From assembly GCA_024330185.1 (NCBI GenBank), contig JANDLV010000030.1, forward strand, positions 1-47,886: DNA of 47,886 nt, read 5' to 3'. The position numbers and the translations under genes are program-made. This document shows positions 8,766 through 19,190 of this stretch, one piece after another. Below the pieces are notes generated by a model. The model saw only the letters and a list, made by a program, of their open reading frames with translations. It did not search any database and was not told the DNA's origin. The stretch comes from Candidatus Siliceabacter maunaloa. Its GTDB lineage: Bacteria; Actinomycetota; Thermoleophilia; Solirubrobacterales; Solirubrobacteraceae. How positions within the stretch are numbered: position 1 is the first letter of the stretch; each line of letters opens with the position of its first letter.

Positions 8766-9601
8766 CGCTCGTTCCTCTCGCTGTTGCGGCCAAACTGTAC
8801 CCGCTGCCGACGGGCGGCTGTGACCAGGAGACCGCCCACCAGGCCGGTGAGCCCCAGGGCCAGGACGGCCATGCTGATCGCCTGCGAGCCGAGGCCGTCG
8901 CTCTGCGGCGCAGCGGAGGCCTCCGCTGCAGACAGGGAAGCGGACTCCTCGGTGGCAAAGCCGCTCCACAGGTTGCCCGTCGCGCTACGCGCGGGGGCGG
9001 GTGACGCTACGGAGTCGGCCGTCGATCGTCCGCCCGCGGCCTGTGTCGCCGGTGCAGACTGCGTCACCGGCTCCTGCGCCACCGAGCCGGCGAAGACGTT
9101 CTGCCTACCGCTGCTCACCAAGCCCTGCGTAGCTCCGCTGCGCCGCGCCGCGAACTGCTCGGCGGCGGATGGAGCCGTCGCGCCGGACGGCCTGTCTGAG
9201 ACGACCGGGCTGGCCTCCTCAGACGGGCGGGCCGGAGTCAGGGACGACGCCGGCGCCGTGGCCGGGGCGGGGGCCGCAGCCGGGGATGGGGTCGCGGGCG
9301 TCGCGGGCGGGGTCGGGGTCGCGGGCGGCCCTGCAGCCGGGGGCGGAGGCGGAGGCGGAGCTGCAGCCGGGGCGGAGGTAGGGGCAGGCGCCGGGGCCGG
9401 CACTGCAGCCGGGGCCGGCACTGCAGCCGGGGCCGGGGCCGCAGCAGGGGCCGGGGCGGGGGGCGGGGGCGGCTGGACCGGAGCAGGCGGGGAAGAGGGC
9501 GTCCCGAAGTTAGGGCCCGTGCAGGCCCAAGCAAAGCTTGCCCCTACGACAACCACGGCCAAGACGGACAGCACCGCGCCCGGAAGAATCCTACGTACCA
9601 T
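8762..9601 (-). CDS. Ala/Pro-rich exported protein with C-terminal membrane anchor
   Basis: 279 residues. ATG 9601 has a strong GGGGGAG six bases upstream. The signal peptide ends in AWA/C (GASFAWACTGPNFG), a pattern shared with 37306-38229 (GASVAWACAPGEYG). A long APAPAA/PPPP low-complexity stalk occupies ~35-115. Then comes a Ser/Ala-rich region, a conserved ATGNLWSGF motif (~221), a membrane helix (SMAVLALGLTGLVGGLL) and a basic tail. The paralogue has ATGDLWSAF at the equivalent place. It is likely a cell-surface stalk or wall-spanning protein. No enzyme domain is visible. The next gene (Asp-box) overlaps its stop. Confidence 0.85.
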   Translation of the reverse strand: MVRRILPGAVLSVLAVVVVGASFAWACTGPNFGTPSSPPAPVQPPPPPAPAPAAAPAPAAVPAPAAVPAPAPAPTSAPAAAPPPPPPPAAGPPATPTPPATPATPSPAAAPAPATAPASSLTPARPSEEASPVVSDRPSGATAPSAAEQFAARRSGATQGLVSSGRQNVFAGSVAQEPVTQSAPATQAAGGRSTADSVASPAPARSATGNLWSGFATEESASLSAAEASAAPQSDGLGSQAISMAVLALGLTGLVGGLLVTAARRQRVQFGRNSERNER

Positions 9602-9642
9602 CGGTACTCCCCCTTCTTGAAGTTGACACCTGCCTGACGAGG

Positions 9643-9671
9643 ACTATGCACAGTCCGTAACGCGAAGTCAA
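9643..9671 (-). promoter_or_regulatory. Sigma-70-type promoter for the Ala/Pro-rich and Asp-box genes
   Basis: On the minus strand TTGACT (9671-9666) and CATAGT (9648-9643) are separated by 17 bases. The predicted start of transcription lies about 35 bases before ATG 9601. It sits in the 195-base gap after the FtsH-like gene, so this pair can be transcribed independently. Confidence 0.6.
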
Positions 9672-9796
9672 CATCTGTCGCACCCAGCGTCGCATCCCGC
9701 CGGCAGGCCGATGTCTCCGGCGCGGCGACACCGGCCGCGGTCCTGCTCATCGCCGGCCGCGTGCAGGAGCTGCGGGTCGTCTCACAGCGGGGAAGG

Positions 9797-12469
9797 CTAC
9801 GGACGCATTCCCGAGGTCGGTTGGGTGGCCGCGATCTCCTCGACCTCCTTCAGGGTGAGCGTCTCGCGCTGCAATAGCTCGGCGACGACCCGGTCCAGCA
9901 GCTCCCTGGAGTCCGCGAGGACGTCTCTGGCCAGCTCGCCGGCCTCGTCAACCAGGCGGCGGACCTCGGAGTCGATCAGGCGAGCGGTCTCGTCGGAGTG
10001 GACGTGCCGACCGTCGGGTCCGTGCTGGCTGTCGTGATTGATCGCCCCGACCGCGTTGCTCATGCCGAGTTGGGCGACCATCCGGCGGGCGAGATCGGCC
10101 ACGGTGGCAAGATCGGTGCTCGCACCGTCGCGGGGTTCGCCGAAGACGAGCTCCTCAGCGGTACGGCCGCCGAGCAACGTCGCCATCCTCTCGATCAGCA
10201 GCGAGCGAGAACGCGTGTAGTGCTCGTCTGACTCCGGTAGCCACGCCGTCCCCAGCGATCCCGCTCGGGGGATGATCGAGAGCCTGTGCAGCACCCGGCC
10301 GCCGGGCAGTGCCATGGCGACGAGACCGTGGCCGGCCTCGTGGTAGGCGACGGCGCGCCGGTCCTCGTCGGTCATCTTCCGTGCGCCACCAATGCCGAGA
10401 TAGGCCCGTTCGACGGCCTCCTCCAGAAGTTCGGTCGTGATCCGGCCGACGCCGCGCCGGGCGGCGAGCAGCGCCGCCTCGTTCATGACCCCGGCGAGAT
10501 CGGCGCCGGCCATGCCGCGTGTCAGGCGCGCGACCGCGTCGAGATCGACGTCAGGACCGATGGGCTTGCCCGCCGCGTGCACGTCGAGGATACCCCGCCG
10601 CGCGTCGACATCGGGCAGCTCCATCACGACCTGCCGGTCGAAACGGCCGGGCCGCACGAGCGCCGGATCGAGGATGTCCGGGCGGTTCGTGGCCGCCATC
10701 ACGACGACCCCGGCGCGCGGACTGAAGCCGTCGAGCTCGACGAGGATCTGATTCAGGGTCTGATGGCGATCGCTGTCGTCGCTCCCCAGCGAGCCGCGCG
10801 CAGCGCCGACGGCATCTATCTCGTCGATGAACAGGATCGCGGGGGCGATCGACCTCGCCTCGGCGAACAGGTCGCGCACGCGGCCGGCGCCCTCACCGAC
10901 GTAGCGCTGCACGAAGTCGCTTCCCGAAACCGCGACAAAGGCTGCATTGGACTCGCCCGCGACCGCCCTGGCCAGCAGCGTCTTGCCGCAGCCCGGCGGA
11001 CCCGAGAGCAGGTAACCCCGCGGGATCCGCGCCCCCATCTCCGCAAAGCGCTCAGGGGCGCCGAGGTAGTCGCGGACCTCGCGCAGCTCCTCGATCGCCT
11101 CGTCGGCTCCGGCCACCTGAGCGAAGGTGACCCGATCCTCCGCGAGCGTACGCTGGCCGACGGAGCGCTCGCGCATCGACAGGCGGCGCTGGCGCTCCGG
11201 GGCCTCCAGGATCCGCTCCAGCGCGCGCTCGAGGTCGGCCTGCGAGATCGTCTTCATGTCGGCGCGACCGGCGAGCATCCCTGCCTCGTTGATCACGCTC
11301 GCCAGATCGGCGCCGGTCGTACCCACGGCGCGCTCGGCGATCGCCTCCAGGTCGCTCTCCGGATCGAGCGGCCTACCCCTGGCGTGCACCGCCAGGATCG
11401 CTTGACGGCCCTGTTGATCGGGCAGCTCAAGCCCGATCGAGCGGTCGAAGCGCCCCGGGCGCAGCAGCGCCGGGTCCAGCGTGTCCGGGCGGTTGGTAGC
11501 GCCGACGAGCATGATGCCCTCGGTCGGGGAGAAACCGTCCATCTCGGCGAGGATCTGGTTGAGCGCCTGCTCCTGCTCGGAGCCCGAGCCCGTGGTCGGG
11601 GCTCCCCCGCCGGTTCCCCGCCGGCCGGCCACCGAGTCGAGCTCGTCGATGAACACGATGGCCGGCGCGTTCTCGCGCGCCTCGTTGAACAGCTCGCGCA
11701 CCCGGGAGGCGCCGACACCGACATACATCTCGACGAAGTCCGAGCCCGAGATCGAGTAGAAGGACGCACCCGACTCCCCGGCGAGCGCCCGGGCGACGAG
11801 GGTCTTCCCGCAGCCCGGCGGTCCGAACAGCAGGATGCCCTTGGGCATTCGTGACCCCATGGCCGCAAAGCGCTCTGGCCGCGACAGGAACTCCGAGATC
11901 TCGCGTAGTTCGGTGACTGCCTCATCCTGTCCGGCGACGTCCGCAAACGTGACGTCGCCCTCCTGAGGCTCAATCTTCCGCGCCCCGCTGCTGACGTTGA
12001 ACAGCCCCGTGCCGCTTCGGAACGAGAAGATGAAGTACAGGAACACGATCACAAGGATCAGTGCCGGAATCAGGACCGAGATCGGCGTGATGACCCGCTT
12101 GCCCTGCTGCTGATCGACCGTCGTGGGGACACCGTTGGGGATCAGCACGTCGGCGAGGTTGTCGCGCAGCACCTCCGACTTGAAGTACGGCGTGTTGTAC
12201 GGGCGCACAGCACCCCCGGGGGCGACGTAGGAGCCGACGACGTACGCGTCGACGTCGAGGATCCGCGCGCTCTCGATCCGATCTCGCTCGGTGAGGTCCA
12301 GGAAGCGGTCGAGCGCGAGGGGATCCCCCGACACGTGCGGGCGCGAGTACTCCAGGAGGCCGATGTAGCCGGCCAGCAGCGCGGCGACGGCGAGCAGTGC
12401 CCAGCCGCCGGCCGAGAGCTTCGGCGTCCATAGTGTCCTGCGTCGCTTCTTCTTCCTCTCGGCCCCCAT
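9797..12469 (-). CDS. FtsH-like membrane protease with two AAA+ modules and M41 peptidase
   Basis: 890 residues, clearly longer than ordinary FtsH (~600-700). Order: two membrane helices (~21-42 and ~128-149) flanking an extracytoplasmic segment; AAA-1 (Walker A GPPGCGKT at 216-223, Walker B IVFIDELD, pore YVG, Arg-finger RPGRFDR); AAA-2 (GPPGCGKT at 490-497, [18 protein letters not shown]); then an M41 zinc protease with HEAGH at 710-714 and the third-ligand region [10 protein letters not shown]. All key ATPase and protease residues look intact in both modules. Family knowledge: FtsH degrades membrane and misfolded proteins. A Cdc48-like double ATPase ring on an FtsH body is unusual. It follows the SBP gene by 33 bases. 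The start has no strong ribosome site, but the paralogue at 44519 begins at the same place. Confidence 0.93.
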   Translation of the reverse strand: MGAERKKKRRRTLWTPKLSAGGWALLAVAALLAGYIGLLEYSRPHVSGDPLALDRFLDLTERDRIESARILDVDAYVVGSYVAPGGAVRPYNTPYFKSEVLRDNLADVLIPNGVPTTVDQQQGKRVITPISVLIPALILVIVFLYFIFSFRSGTGLFNVSSGARKIEPQEGDVTFADVAGQDEAVTELREISEFLSRPERFAAMGSRMPKGILLFGPPGCGKTLVARALAGESGASFYSISGSDFVEMYVGVGASRVRELFNEARENAPAIVFIDELDSVAGRRGTGGGAPTTGSGSEQEQALNQILAEMDGFSPTEGIMLVGATNRPDTLDPALLRPGRFDRSIGLELPDQQGRQAILAVHARGRPLDPESDLEAIAERAVGTTGADLASVINEAGMLAGRADMKTISQADLERALERILEAPERQRRLSMRERSVGQRTLAEDRVTFAQVAGADEAIEELREVRDYLGAPERFAEMGARIPRGYLLSGPPGCGKTLLARAVAGESNAAFVAVSGSDFVQRYVGEGAGRVRDLFAEARSIAPAILFIDEIDAVGAARGSLGSDDSDRHQTLNQILVELDGFSPRAGVVVMAATNRPDILDPALVRPGRFDRQVVMELPDVDARRGILDVHAAGKPIGPDVDLDAVARLTRGMAGADLAGVMNEAALLAARRGVGRITTELLEEAVERAYLGIGGARKMTDEDRRAVAYHEAGHGLVAMALPGGRVLHRLSIIPRAGSLGTAWLPESDEHYTRSRSLLIERMATLLGGRTAEELVFGEPRDGASTDLATVADLARRMVAQLGMSNAVGAINHDSQHGPDGRHVHSDETARLIDSEVRRLVDEAGELARDVLADSRELLDRVVAELLQRETLTLKEVEEIAATQPTSGMRP

Positions 12470-12502
12470 CGGCGCCAGCTTATACGGTCCCAGGCTTCGC
12501 GA

Positions 12503-14278
12503 TCATCCGCTTCGCATCCGGCCCAGGAGCCCCAGAGCGACGATCACGAGTACGACGCTCAGCAGACCCAGCGAGACGAGCCCCAGGGTGCCGATCCCGC
12601 TGTCGGTGTTCTGCGATCCGGGAGTGGGCGGGGCTGCGGGCGCTCGGGTCGACGGCCGCATGACCAAGGGCAGGAAGGAGCGCTTGTCGAGGATGCCCTT
12701 CCCCGCCACGTAGGTCCAGCCGTCGTAGATCGAAGGCCGGAAGACGAACGCGCCCTCCCGGAAGAACAGGGGGATCACCGGGGCGTCCTGCGCGAGCAGG
12801 TCAATCTCGTCCTTCACCAGGCGGCGGCGTTCCCTGGGGTTCGTCTCGGCGGCGACGCGCTCGGCGAGCTCGTCGAAGTCGGCGCTGCGATAGCCGGAGT
12901 AGTTCAGCGGGGCCTGGCCCGAGCCGAACTCCACGCGCAAGAAATCCGGGTCATAGGAGGCGAGCGGGGGTGAGCTCCAGATCGCCGCCTGGAAGCTCGG
13001 CGATCCGCCGTCCTCACCCACTGCGGCCGACAAGCGGCTCGCCGAGAGCTCCTGCAGCCGGGCGCTGGCTCCCGCCCGCTGCAACGCGAGGACCACCTCG
13101 CGCCCGGCCTCGCGCGCGACCGGATCGTTGTCCGGGGCCATGACGCGAATCTGCGGCAGCTTCAGGCGCGCAAATGCGCTGCGGGCACGAGCCAGCTCCA
13201 AGCGGTACACGGCTCCCGGCGTCGTCCAGCCCGACCCGGGGTGCAGATAGCCGCGGTCGGCCGGTACGGCGGCCCCGCCTCCGCCTCCGATGGTCTCGTT
13301 GCGCGCGATCCGCCGCAGGTCGAGCGCGCTCGCGACCGCCCTACGCGCCGAAGCCTCGTCGAAGGGCGCCTCCCTCAAGTTGAACATCAGCGTGGTGCCC
13401 GCGTACGTCGAGCCGAACCTCGTCTTGAACTCGGCCCGCCGGAGGCGATCCCGCGCAGCCTGTGGGAGCGTGGCCGGGATCATGTCGATCCGCCGGGCTT
13501 CGAGGGCTCGCACCGTCCTGTCGAAGTCCGCGATGAACGGCACGTCGATGTTCTCGACCGTCGGCCGCCCGAGGAAGTAGCCGCGGTTGGCCTCGAAGCG
13601 ATAGCCCGCTTCGCGCCGGTGCTCCACCAGGCGGTAGGGGCCGCTGCCGACCGGAAGGCCCTCCGGCGCCGACGCTCCCCGGGGCAGACCCTCCCACAGG
13701 TGTTGGGGCAGGATCGGTACGTCGGACAACGGCTGGTCGCTGAAGCCCGGCGAGGGGTGACTCAGCGTGAACTCGACCGTCTGGGCATCGAGCGCCTCAA
13801 CGCTGCGCACGGCCTCGAGCTGAGGCGTGAACCGCGGATGGAAGCGCTCGGCGAAGTACGAGTAGGTAAAGGCCACGTCCGCGGCCGTCAGCGCCCGCCC
13901 GTCGTGCCAACGCACGCCCTCAGGCAGCCTGATCGTCAGGGTCTTCCCTGCGTCGCTCTTGTCCATCGAGCGGGCGAGCCACGGAGCCGGCGCCCCGTTC
14001 CTGCTGCGCCACATAAGCGTGTCGTAGATCAGCGTGACCAGCGGGTAGCCGAGCTCGAAGGTATAGGGCGTCAGACTGCCGTCATCGCCCGGAAAGGGGA
14101 TCCGCACCCGCTCGGCGGCGCGGGCCGCCTCGGCGCTTGACACCGCTGTCGTGGCGAGGCTTGCGAGCACGACTGCGATGACGGCGAGCGAGATGAGTCT
14201 CGCCCGCCGGGCGAGCGCGACCCCGCGCGACGGGCGCGCCTCTGCGCGAGCGCTTCGGCAGGACGGGATCGGGAGCAT
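12503..14278 (-). CDS. Family-5 (peptide/nickel type) solute-binding protein with C-terminal membrane anchor
   Basis: 591 residues. Signal/anchor near the N-terminus (LISLAVIAVVLASLATTAV), then an SBP_bac_5 body: LIYDTLMWR, ADVAFTYSYF, PVGSGPYRLVE, the hallmark SALDLRRIA, LNYSGYRSADFDELAERV and VIPLFFREGAFVFRP. It lacks a lipobox. Instead the last ~30 residues form a membrane helix (GTLGLVSLGLLSVVLVIVALGLLG) with a basic end. No ABC permease or ATPase gene lies in the window, so it is an orphan binding protein; a role as a surface sensor or substrate presenter is possible. It is paralogous to 42760-44457. It starts 12 bases after the CooC-like gene and precedes the FtsH-like gene, so the three are probably one operon. 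Confidence 0.9.
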   Translation of the reverse strand: MLPIPSCRSARAEARPSRGVALARRARLISLAVIAVVLASLATTAVSSAEAARAAERVRIPFPGDDGSLTPYTFELGYPLVTLIYDTLMWRSRNGAPAPWLARSMDKSDAGKTLTIRLPEGVRWHDGRALTAADVAFTYSYFAERFHPRFTPQLEAVRSVEALDAQTVEFTLSHPSPGFSDQPLSDVPILPQHLWEGLPRGASAPEGLPVGSGPYRLVEHRREAGYRFEANRGYFLGRPTVENIDVPFIADFDRTVRALEARRIDMIPATLPQAARDRLRRAEFKTRFGSTYAGTTLMFNLREAPFDEASARRAVASALDLRRIARNETIGGGGGAAVPADRGYLHPGSGWTTPGAVYRLELARARSAFARLKLPQIRVMAPDNDPVAREAGREVVLALQRAGASARLQELSASRLSAAVGEDGGSPSFQAAIWSSPPLASYDPDFLRVEFGSGQAPLNYSGYRSADFDELAERVAAETNPRERRRLVKDEIDLLAQDAPVIPLFFREGAFVFRPSIYDGWTYVAGKGILDKRSFLPLVMRPSTRAPAAPPTPGSQNTDSGIGTLGLVSLGLLSVVLVIVALGLLGRMRSG

Positions 14279-14290
14279 CCGCGTCAGATG

Positions 14291-15082
14291 CTAGTTGTGC
14301 GGTTCAGAGCGCGGGGCACTGGGAGAGATCGCGCCGATCAGCCGCTGGATCGCCGCGACCGCGGGCGAGTCGGGCGCGTGATCGATCGGCGCCGCCCCGA
14401 CGCGCTCCGCGGCGGCCACGCCCTCGTCGGCGGGAAGGGACGCGAACACGGGCTCACCGAACAGTTCCTCGACGCGGCGTACGTCGTCCTCGCCTCGCAC
14501 ACGATTGGCGATGAACGCGACCGTCGCCTGACGAGACTGCAGGCGCGCCAGGCGCGCCAGGCGCGCCACCCGCTGCGCGGTCAGCGCGGACTGGGCGCCG
14601 GGCTGCACGACCACCAGGTAGGTGTCTGCATAGGGCGCCCAGTCCTCACCCGTCTGGCGCTGGCCGCCAGGCAGATCGCGAATGAGCGCCCAGTCGCGGA
14701 AGGCCGGCGCGTCCACCAGGCCGTGGGCGACCTCCCAGAACGCCTTGCTCGCACCGATGATCGCTGCGAACCCAGCGCGGCCCACCTTGCCGCGCTGCAG
14801 CAGGCGCACCCCGTCGGGCGCGGCCGTGGCAAAGCGCTGCGCGGCGATCGTCGCGTCGACGCCCTCGCGCCAGCCGCACTGGCCCGTCTCGTCCTGCTCT
14901 GAGGCCCCCAGCAGCGGCGGCTCCACCGGATCGGGCCCGCTTCCAAGACTCACCGACAGTCCGGGGAAGAGGTCCGAGTCGAGCGCGAGTACCGGCGTTC
15001 CCCGGCGGGCGACCAGCCGGGCCATCGTCCCGGCGATGACTGACTTCCCCGCGCCCCCCTTGCCCGTAACGGCGACCCTCAC
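14291..15082 (-). CDS. CooC/MinD-type deviant Walker P-loop ATPase
   Basis: 263 residues, start GTG 15082. The N-terminus MRVAVTGKGGAGKS is the deviant Walker A (KGGxGKS) of the SIMIBI class (MinD/ParA/CooC); LALDSD is a Walker A'-adjacent aspartate motif, and VVVQPGAQS and FIANRV fit switch and base-recognition positions. CooC proteins load nickel into CO dehydrogenase, but no CO dehydrogenase is visible here, so the partner is unknown. The gene lies 12 bases upstream of the SBP gene. A decayed copy of its first ~35 codons lies at 17613, next to a duplicated downstream region, showing that the unit was duplicated before. Confidence 0.85.
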   Translation of the reverse strand: MRVAVTGKGGAGKSVIAGTMARLVARRGTPVLALDSDLFPGLSVSLGSGPDPVEPPLLGASEQDETGQCGWREGVDATIAAQRFATAAPDGVRLLQRGKVGRAGFAAIIGASKAFWEVAHGLVDAPAFRDWALIRDLPGGQRQTGEDWAPYADTYLVVVQPGAQSALTAQRVARLARLARLQSRQATVAFIANRVRGEDDVRRVEELFGEPVFASLPADEGVAAAERVGAAPIDHAPDSPAVAAIQRLIGAISPSAPRSEPHN

Positions 15083-15198
15083 TGTGGCGACACCATTGCG
15101 CGCTGCCGTCAGACCCCACAGCGAACGCAGCGAGCACGCTGGGCCTCGTTGTGGTCATGGGAGAGCGTGTCGGATCAGGGGCGGGGCATCGGGTACGC

Positions 15199-15235
15199 CG
15201 CGACCGGTCCGGCGTGTTGCCGCGGGCCGGTCGCG
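15199..15235 (-). terminator. GC hairpin after the PD40 gene
   Basis: CGCGACCGGTCC pairs with GGGCCGGTCGCG (one G:U) around a 13-base loop, 31 bases after the stop at 15267. No T-tract, as is common for high-GC actinobacterial terminators. It resembles the perfect hairpin at 17671-17705. Confidence 0.55.
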
Positions 15236-15266
15236 CGGGGGTCTTCAGCGCTCGCGCTCGGGTGGC

Positions 15267-17228
<1,962 letters not shown>

Positions 17229-17395
17229 AGCGCTCCCAGTTCCCTTCGCTTTTCGATCGATCCCACCAGCGCTGCGGCGACCCAGTCGCCCGAGCGCGAG
17301 CGTGGGAAGGTACACACTGCGTTGATGGTCCGGTAGATGCAAGGGGCACCTACGCAGCCGGTCGAGTAGCCCTTCGCGTCGCGGTTGCAACGCAC

Positions 17396-17613
17396 ACGCT
17401 GATTCTTCGAATCCGATGTCCTCGGTGAAGTCGAATCGCCCGCTGGGCGCCAAGAACTCCACCGGGACGTAGAAGCGGCAGACCAGTCGGCCGTCGAGGA
17501 CCAGCACCTTCGAGGACCAGCACCTTGTGTCTCGCGCGCGGTCGCGCGAGGAAAACCGTGCCCGACACCGTCGTCTTGCCGGCCCCGCCCGTTCCGGCGA
17601 CCGCGATCTTCAC
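17396..17613 (-). pseudogene. Relic: start of a CooC-like ATPase joined to a fragment of the type B C-terminal domain
   Basis: A GTG at 17613 opens VKIAVAGTGGAGKTTVSG, the P-loop of a CooC/MinD-like ATPase, and runs to HKVLVL. A 16-bp tandem duplication (17495-17526) then shifts the frame. In the other frame the text continues DGRLVCRF and then VEFLAPSGRFDFTEDIGFEES, which matches VEFFAAQERFEFTEDVDSEN of the type B C-terminal domain at protein and DNA level. Nothing after that looks like a working gene. The relic shows that a PD40-end/CooC-start junction existed in a second copy and was deleted and rearranged. Confidence 0.75.
17495..17526. repeat. 16-bp perfect tandem duplication
   Basis: CGAGGACCAGCACCTT occurs at 17495-17510 and again at 17511-17526. 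It breaks the reading frame of the ATPase relic. Confidence 0.95.
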
Positions 17614-17614
17614 C

Positions 17615-17652
17615 GTTGCCTCACCACGTCGGAGTTGCCTCACCACGTCGGA
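17615..17652. repeat. 19-bp perfect tandem duplication
   Basis: GTTGCCTCACCACGTCGGA occurs at 17615-17633 and 17634-17652, just upstream of the relic start. A second small tandem copy in the same decayed stretch suggests slippage. Confidence 0.95.
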
Positions 17653-17670
17653 AAGAGCATTCGGCGCGGG

Positions 17671-17705
17671 CGCGACCGGCCCGGCGTTGAGCCGGGCCGG
17701 TCGCG
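17671..17705 (-). terminator. Perfect 15-bp GC hairpin after the truncated PD40 copy
   Basis: CGCGACCGGCCCGGC and GCCGGGCCGGTCGCG are perfect complements around a five-base loop (GTTGA), 25 bases after the stop at 17731. No T-tract. It is the counterpart of 15199-15235, so the duplication included this 3' region. Confidence 0.65.
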
Positions 17706-17730
17706 AGTCTTCAGCGATCGCTGGGCCGGT

Positions 17731-18648
<918 letters not shown>

Positions 18649-18651
18649 GAC

Positions 18652-19074
18652 TCACGCCACCGCGACCACCGCCCCGAGCTGGCGCAATATTCCCAGTTCG
18701 TCGAACTCCGACCACTCCTCGACGATCTTGCCGTCGACGATGCGGTAGATGTCGGCCCCGGTGAAGGTCACCGGCCTTCCGGTCGGCGCGATCTCCTCGT
18801 AGGGACCCTGGTGAGTGCCGCGCCAGACGTGGCGCACGGCGACCATGTCGCCTTCGCCGACGAGGTGCTCGAGCGTGGTGGTCATGTCCGGGAAGGCCGC
18901 CCGGAGCGCGCGGAAGAACTCCACCCATGCCGGGATGCCGCGCACCGGCTCTGCTTGCCCCGGGAGGTGGTTGACGTACTCGGTGGCGAAGCACTCGGTG
19001 GCGACGGCGATGTCGCCGTTGTTCACACCGTCCTCGTAGTGGCGGCGCACCAGTTCCTTGTTCGCTTCGGACAC
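18652..19074 (-). CDS. SnoaL-like polyketide cyclase/ester cyclase family protein
   Basis: 140 residues, the usual SnoaL length. GTG 19074 was chosen because GGGAG lies seven bases upstream and the fold starts right after it (NKELVRRHYEDGVNNGD). Motifs of the NTF2-like ester cyclase family: ATEYVNHLPGQ, FRALRAAFPDM, VWRGTHQG, VTFTGADIYRIVDGKIVEEW. The family contains cyclases and many uncharacterised small-molecule hydrolase or isomerase-like proteins, so the substrate cannot be told. It is divergent from the ligase/ALDH gene, with 116 bases between starts. It ends three bases before, and in frame with, the truncated PD40 copy. Confidence 0.85.
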   Translation of the reverse strand: MSEANKELVRRHYEDGVNNGDIAVATECFATEYVNHLPGQAEPVRGIPAWVEFFRALRAAFPDMTTTLEHLVGEGDMVAVRHVWRGTHQGPYEEIAPTGRPVTFTGADIYRIVDGKIVEEWSEFDELGILRQLGAVVAVA

Positions 19075-19190
19075 GGTTGCTCCCTTCGGCTTGAAGTCGT
19101 GTGCTGCGCCCCTGCCCATCCGGCGTGAAGCCATCACCGGTGTCGGGCCAAGGTAGGTAGCTCGGCAAAAAGAACCCGTACGACTACGCA
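19075..19190. other. Divergent intergenic region
   Basis: It separates the SnoaL-like gene (minus) from the ligase/ALDH operon (plus) and must hold both promoters. I see an 8-bp palindrome CACCGGTG at 19135-19142 but no convincing -35/-10 pair. Confidence 0.4.

Noticed and set aside
9230-9480. Short repeats that look like a tandem array
   Set aside because: They encode the Ala/Pro stalk; units are degenerate, with no spacers and no cas genes, so not CRISPR.
10286-11854. A 522-codon plus-strand frame inside the left FtsH-like gene
   Set aside because: Antisense shadow of the AAA modules; rich in Arg/His/Gly with no recognisable domain.
14291-15082. CO dehydrogenase maturation locus
   Set aside because: The ATPase is CooC-like but no CO dehydrogenase gene is in the window.
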